Source of the DNA: Paramecium octaurelia
Lineage: Eukaryota > Ciliophora > Oligohymenophorea > Peniculida > Parameciidae
DNA: 64,000 nucleotides
Direction: 5' to 3'
NCBI GenBank assembly: GCA_905182995.1
Contig: CAJJDP010000033.1
Coordinates: 221,685-285,684, forward strand
Part shown: positions 60,650 through 64,000 of the stretch, in pieces
Position numbering within the stretch: the first letter of the stretch is position 1
How the letters are laid out: each line of letters starts with the position of its first letter
The notes under the pieces: model-generated
The model's input: the letters and a program-made list of their open reading frames with translations, nothing else
Databases searched by the model: none
Told to the model about the DNA's origin: nothing
Position numbers and translations under genes: made by a program

Positions 60650-60899
60650 GTAATAAGAGATCAATATAGATTTAGAATCTTAATTTCCAAGTTTAAATGA
60701 AGAATGTTCACAAATTAAAATTAACCCATTTTCAAAAACTTGGGGTTTATAATAACAAAAAGCAGAATAAAAAGTTGAAATCGAGTAACCGATTAAGAAA
60801 GAAACTACAAATCAAGAAGTAGTCAAGCTAAGTGATTTAGATTTTCCTGTATTTGTTAAATAAAAAAATAAAAAGAAGAGGCAAAATTAAAGAGAGTGA
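59145..60899 (+). CDS. RNF10: RNF10-like RING-finger E3 ubiquitin ligase with polyglutamine tract
   Basis: Four introns (29, 27, 23, 23 nt) leave 1653 nt, 550 residues. The conserved VRWDDVYQVIYST precedes a C3HC4 RING: CPIC, then TPCGHIYCLPCYQRH, then CPLCGE, all zinc ligands present, with SDLKSVKI just after, as in RNF10 proteins. The middle region has LLGFLHPLC, and SREISDFRERQRKEK with the RNF10-type charged helix. Near the C-terminus a run of 29 Gln (26 TAA, one TAG, two TAA) separates FPELPGV from FPSLNEE, two FP-L motifs also seen at the RNF10 end. RNF10 is reported to ubiquitylate small ribosomal subunit proteins. Confidence 0.85.
60570..60656 (+). repeat. (TAA)n microsatellite coding for 29 glutamines
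   Basis: 87 bases: 26 TAA, TAG, TAA, TAA in the reading frame of the RNF10-like gene. In the standard code it would be 29 stops. It is preceded by Gln-Leu and followed by EINIDLES. Confidence 0.97.
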
Positions 60900-60931
60900 A
60901 ATATATATATATTAATATTTATTAAAAAGTA

Positions 60932-61453
60932 ATGTAATAAGGACTAGCTTAAAAGAGATTATTGATGGATTTTAAGAAAATATAATAAGAAAATCAAGAA
61001 GACTTTATGGCTTCCCCTTAAGAAAATGATATTTTCCATTGGGAAGCTGTGATTTTTGGGTATTTGATTTAATGTGATAATTAGACCAGAATAAACACCC
61101 TGGGAAGGAGGTTGCTTTGAATTAAAGTTAGCTTTTACAAATGATTATCCTACAAAACCACCTGAAGTTAGATTCGCTCCTCCCATATATCATCCAAATG
61201 TCTATCCAGATGGAAGAATTTGCTTAGATATTTTAAAGGAACAATGGACTCCAATCTTGGATGTGTGGGCAATTTTAACATCTATTAGATCGCTCTTGTG
61301 TGACCCAAATCCGAACTCACCTGCAAACCCAGAGGCCGCTAAAGTAAGATGAGTTCTATAATATAGTTATATATGTCTGACAGAGCTGAATATTATAGAA
61401 GAGTGAAGGAATAGGTAGAGAAAACATTGAACGGAATTGAAGAAGAAAAATGA
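60932..61453 (+). CDS. UBC2: RAD6/UBC2-type ubiquitin-conjugating enzyme E2
   Basis: Two introns (25 and 23 nt, TAG) leave 474 nt, 157 residues. [57 protein letters not shown] with active-site Cys89, [18 protein letters not shown] and [13 protein letters not shown] are the UBC fold, closest to RAD6. The residue after the HPN motif is Val, as in RAD6, and there is no C-terminal acidic tail. It takes ubiquitin from E1 and works with RING E3s. It starts 32 bp after the RNF10-like E3 gene on the same strand. Confidence 0.95.
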
Positions 61454-61476
61454 TTAGATAAATTATTAAATCTATA

Positions 61477-62607
61477 TCAGACGGTAAACCAACCATTTCT
61501 AAGAAGTTATCTTAGAGACCATGCATTCCTTTGACTAATGTCTTGAGTTTCATCATAGGAAGTCTTCCATGTCCAATAGGTCCAACCTCCCTTAGCAGAT
61601 GTGATTGTGTCTCTGTATTTGTCTCCAAAGGATTTGAAGCTTTCTTTACTAGCAAAAGGTGCATTGTCAGTAGTTGCAATACTCCATTCTCCAATAAATA
61701 TTGGATTTCCTTTCCAAATATCTAGTTAATTTTAGACTCCTGGGATTCCAATATTCAGAATTTATTCTTCATTCATATCCTCATATCCCCATATTAAATA
61801 TTTATGCCATTCTTACCATACATGAGGTTCTTTCAAAGCAAAATCATTGAAATGATCAGGATCTTATTCGTAAAGCAATGGAGCAACAGTAAGAATACAA
61901 TCGTTTCCTGTGGCTCTGATTTCTGAAATGGCAGTAAGATAATACTGCTTAAGAGTGGCTTCATCAGTTGTTCCTGAAGGTTCATTAAGTAATCCCACTC
62001 CTAAAAATGCTATTTCTTATTTGTATCTTTCAGCCAAGAATACTGCAAGATCAACAGTATTTCTCACATTTTCAGGATATTAGGCCCAATAAGATTAGCC
62101 AGGAACAGGTGGAGCGCTATGATCCAAACCATTTTATGATCCCTTGGCAGCATGTATTTGGACAAGGACTGCCACATTATGTTTTACAGCCCAATTTTTG
62201 ATTAATTAGTCTAAATACTTGAGACCATTTGGGGCAAATATCTTCCAATCTGATCCACCAGTTTTATCAAATCCAGCTATCCAAAAGCCAACAGAGACTC
62301 TAACAGTGTTAATTCCATATGATGCCAATTCTGCGATGTCTTATTCTGTGATCCATTCTTGTCTATGCTTTTCAAATCTAGCATCTCCAACACTATGACC
62401 TAAATAGGACATTAATCCATATTCTCCATATCCATGATAGTACTCTGGGACTCCTTCCCAAATCACAGAGCTAGATGTCATCCAATGCTCTACTACAAAC
62501 CATCCACCTAAATTGACTCCTTTGCTCTTCACTTTCCCTGATCTAATGTCTGGTTAGATATGACAAAAGACTAATGTCATCATCAAACATAGAAATATGA
62601 TTTTCAT
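61477..62607 (-). CDS. Secreted GH5 exo-beta-1,3-glucanase-like glycoside hydrolase
   Basis: Intronless, 376 residues. Signal peptide MKIIFLCLMMTLVFC, then GVNLGGWFVVEHWM, the GH5 exo-glucanase start; ASYGINTVRVSVGFW, VLVQIHAAKGSQNG; acid/base Glu209 in LLNEPSG; nucleophile Glu307 in FIGEWS; and GGWTYWTWK near the end. Both catalytic Glu are present. Relatives hydrolyse beta-1,3-glucans of fungal or algal walls, so digestion of food in vacuoles is the likely use. Converges with the E2 gene, 23 bp between stops. Lack of introns is unusual among its neighbours and would fit, but not prove, acquisition by transfer. Confidence 0.9.
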
Positions 62608-62636
62608 AAATTTTATAAAAATATTTATATACTAGT
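62608..62636. promoter_or_regulatory. 29-bp gap between divergent start codons
   Basis: The GH5 ATG (minus, 62605-62607) and the ATG of the following gene (plus, 62637) are 29 bases apart; the gap is AT-only apart from one or two bases and must serve both 5' ends. Confidence 0.45.
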
Positions 62637-64000
62637 ATGGCAGCATTGGATGACAATTATAATCATTGGGATTTAGAAAGCGATGACTATCGTATGCCAG
62701 GTTAGGTTATTAAAAATTACAATTCACATCACAATGAGCCACAACCAGTATCTAATTATATTTATACTATGCTAAAAAACCAGACTGTTCAGTTGAAAAT
62801 TAGAGTAGATCCTCTGACACTGAAAACTATTACACTCATGCTCCACTTGTAACAAATAACCATTTATTCTATTATTCAGTTTACCGAAAAACCTAAGTGC
62901 ACTCCTCTAGTCAAGAAAGAAATCATTGAATTTGAGGAAGAGGAGCCCAGAAAAATGGGCACCCCTTCAAGTCATGAAGCCATCTCATTACAAACACCGA
63001 AAAGCATGAGAAGTCAACAACCCCATAAAACTAAGGCTGCTGAAAAAATTAGAGCACGACTATCGAAGCCTTAAATACTTACTAAGAACTAAATTCGTCA
63101 AAAGCAGTTGTAACAATTTATAGATGGATGGGGTTTTTCTTTATTGATGGCCCTTGTTACAATATATGCATTATTTGGAGATGATATAAGAATCTTATCT
63201 GTTAACAAGGATGGAGATGACATTTTCTTTATTTTGACATCAATTTGCATTGCGTGTTTCACTATAGAAATTGTATTAACTTGCATAGTCAATCCAGCCT
63301 ATCTATTTAATGTATTTAGATTTTTATCACAATAGTTTTACTTTTGGCTTGATTTGATATCTACTGCCACAATGATATTAGACATCGGTTGGATTACAGA
63401 TCATTGGTATGGTGATGAGGGGGATGTTTAAAATGCTGCCACTCTCAAAGCCTTAGGGAAAGCGTCAAGAACAGCAAGGAAAGCGGCCAGGGTGATAAGA
63501 ATTATAAGATTAGTTAGATTGATCAAATTATATAAACATGCGAGATAACAAATTGAAAAAGAAAAACAAAAAAGTATTCTGTAAGAATTGCTATTGAAAG
63601 ATGAACAGAAACTCAATTCATCATAGTAATAACATCAATAATAATAGAACAAATAAAAATAAAATTATTTAATTAGAATTTCTATATTATAGTAAAATAA
63701 AAAGAAACCTAAGACAGGAGATCTGAATTCATAACTCCCTTATATCAATAAAAGTAAACATTCCAGATCTTAATCAGAACATGATCAAAATAGTAGTAAT
63801 AATGAGCAATTGAAATAATCTACTCATTCATAAAGTGATTAAATCAAAGAATCTCATGTAGGATCTCAATTGTAAGATTTGGTGATGAGAAGAGCCATTA
63901 CTATTATTATTTCTATATTAATAAGCATTCCAATTCTTACTTTGGATACATATTCTGAAATTATTAATAGCTATGACTCTGGAATATTTAGAATTAGTTA
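62637..64000 (+). CDS. Voltage-sensor membrane protein, likely ciliate channel-cyclase family (3'-truncated)
   Basis: Runs off the right edge. After a polar N-terminus (5' splicing uncertain between about 62690 and 62880) come membrane helices WGFSLLMALVTIYALFG, FILTSICIACFTIEIVLTC and FWLDLISTATMILDIGW, then an S4-like helix ARKAARVIRIIRLVRLIKLY with Arg/Lys every third residue. A Gln/Asn/Ser-rich linker leads to VGSQLQDLVMRRAITIIISIL, the start of another membrane segment. In ciliates this arrangement precedes class III adenylyl/guanylyl cyclase domains. The cyclase itself lies outside the window, so the family call is inference from the voltage sensor and the linker motif. Confidence 0.65.

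Noticed and set aside
60570-60656. Array of stop codons breaking a gene, or a telomere-like repeat
   Set aside because: The array is in phase with a conserved frame on both sides and reads as Gln; Paramecium telomeres are G-rich and do not look like TAA repeats.
1-64000. tRNA, rRNA, transposons, LTR elements, CRISPR arrays
   Set aside because: I looked for clover-leaf A/B boxes, rRNA cores, terminal repeats, transposase or reverse-transcriptase motifs and regularly spaced repeats and found none I could support.

Overview
The window reads as ciliate macronuclear DNA, almost certainly Paramecium. The evidence is in the sequence: it is very AT-rich, long homologous reading frames open only when TAA and TAG are read as glutamine and TGA is the sole stop (table 6), nearly every gene is cut by introns of only 21-33 nt beginning GTA and ending TAG, AAG or CAG, and genes are packed with gaps often below 100 bp. 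Standard-code ORFs therefore break real genes into pieces. All coding calls below were made by reading table 6 by hand, removing tiny introns, and, for most spliced genes, checking that CDS length minus introns is a multiple of three. No tRNA, rRNA, transposon, retroelement, CRISPR array or telomere repeat was seen. The species cannot be fixed from the sequence alone.

Left part (1-19 kb): a WD40 protein; a decayed coiled-coil gene; a casein kinase 1 gene that appears to be fused in frame to a truncated haemoglobin; a short SLU7-like splicing factor; a decayed membrane signalling gene; a secreted cathepsin C-like peptidase beside a p23/Sba1 co-chaperone; a PH-domain protein; an 844-residue RPA1-like multi-OB-fold protein; and a secreted M1 aminopeptidase of the LTA4-hydrolase type.

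Middle (19-45 kb): a complete ~12 kb axonemal (inner-arm type) dynein heavy chain, an HMG-box protein, mitochondrial Cpn10, two convergent PP2C phosphatases plus a PP2C relic, a CTD-type (FCP/SCP) phosphatase and a hybrid histidine kinase. Two ~1.3 kb stretches occur as perfect tandem copies separated by a single N (N at 33113 and 40630). These look like unmerged contig overlaps, so HMG-box and FCP-like genes are probably single-copy.

Right part (45-64 kb): small hypothetical and coiled-coil proteins, a second casein kinase 1, a TBC1D5-like Rab GAP, a vWFA plus alpha-kinase protein, a polytopic membrane protein, an RNF10-like RING E3 carrying a 29-glutamine tract written in TAA/TAG, a RAD6-type E2, a secreted GH5 beta-glucanase, and the start of a voltage-sensor protein that runs off the window and resembles the ciliate channel-cyclase family.

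The genes do not form a pathway. They are typical single-copy and paralogous ciliate genes for signalling by phosphorylation, cilia, ubiquitin, proteolysis and digestion. Notable are two pairs of divergent genes whose start codons lie only 12 and 29 bp apart.
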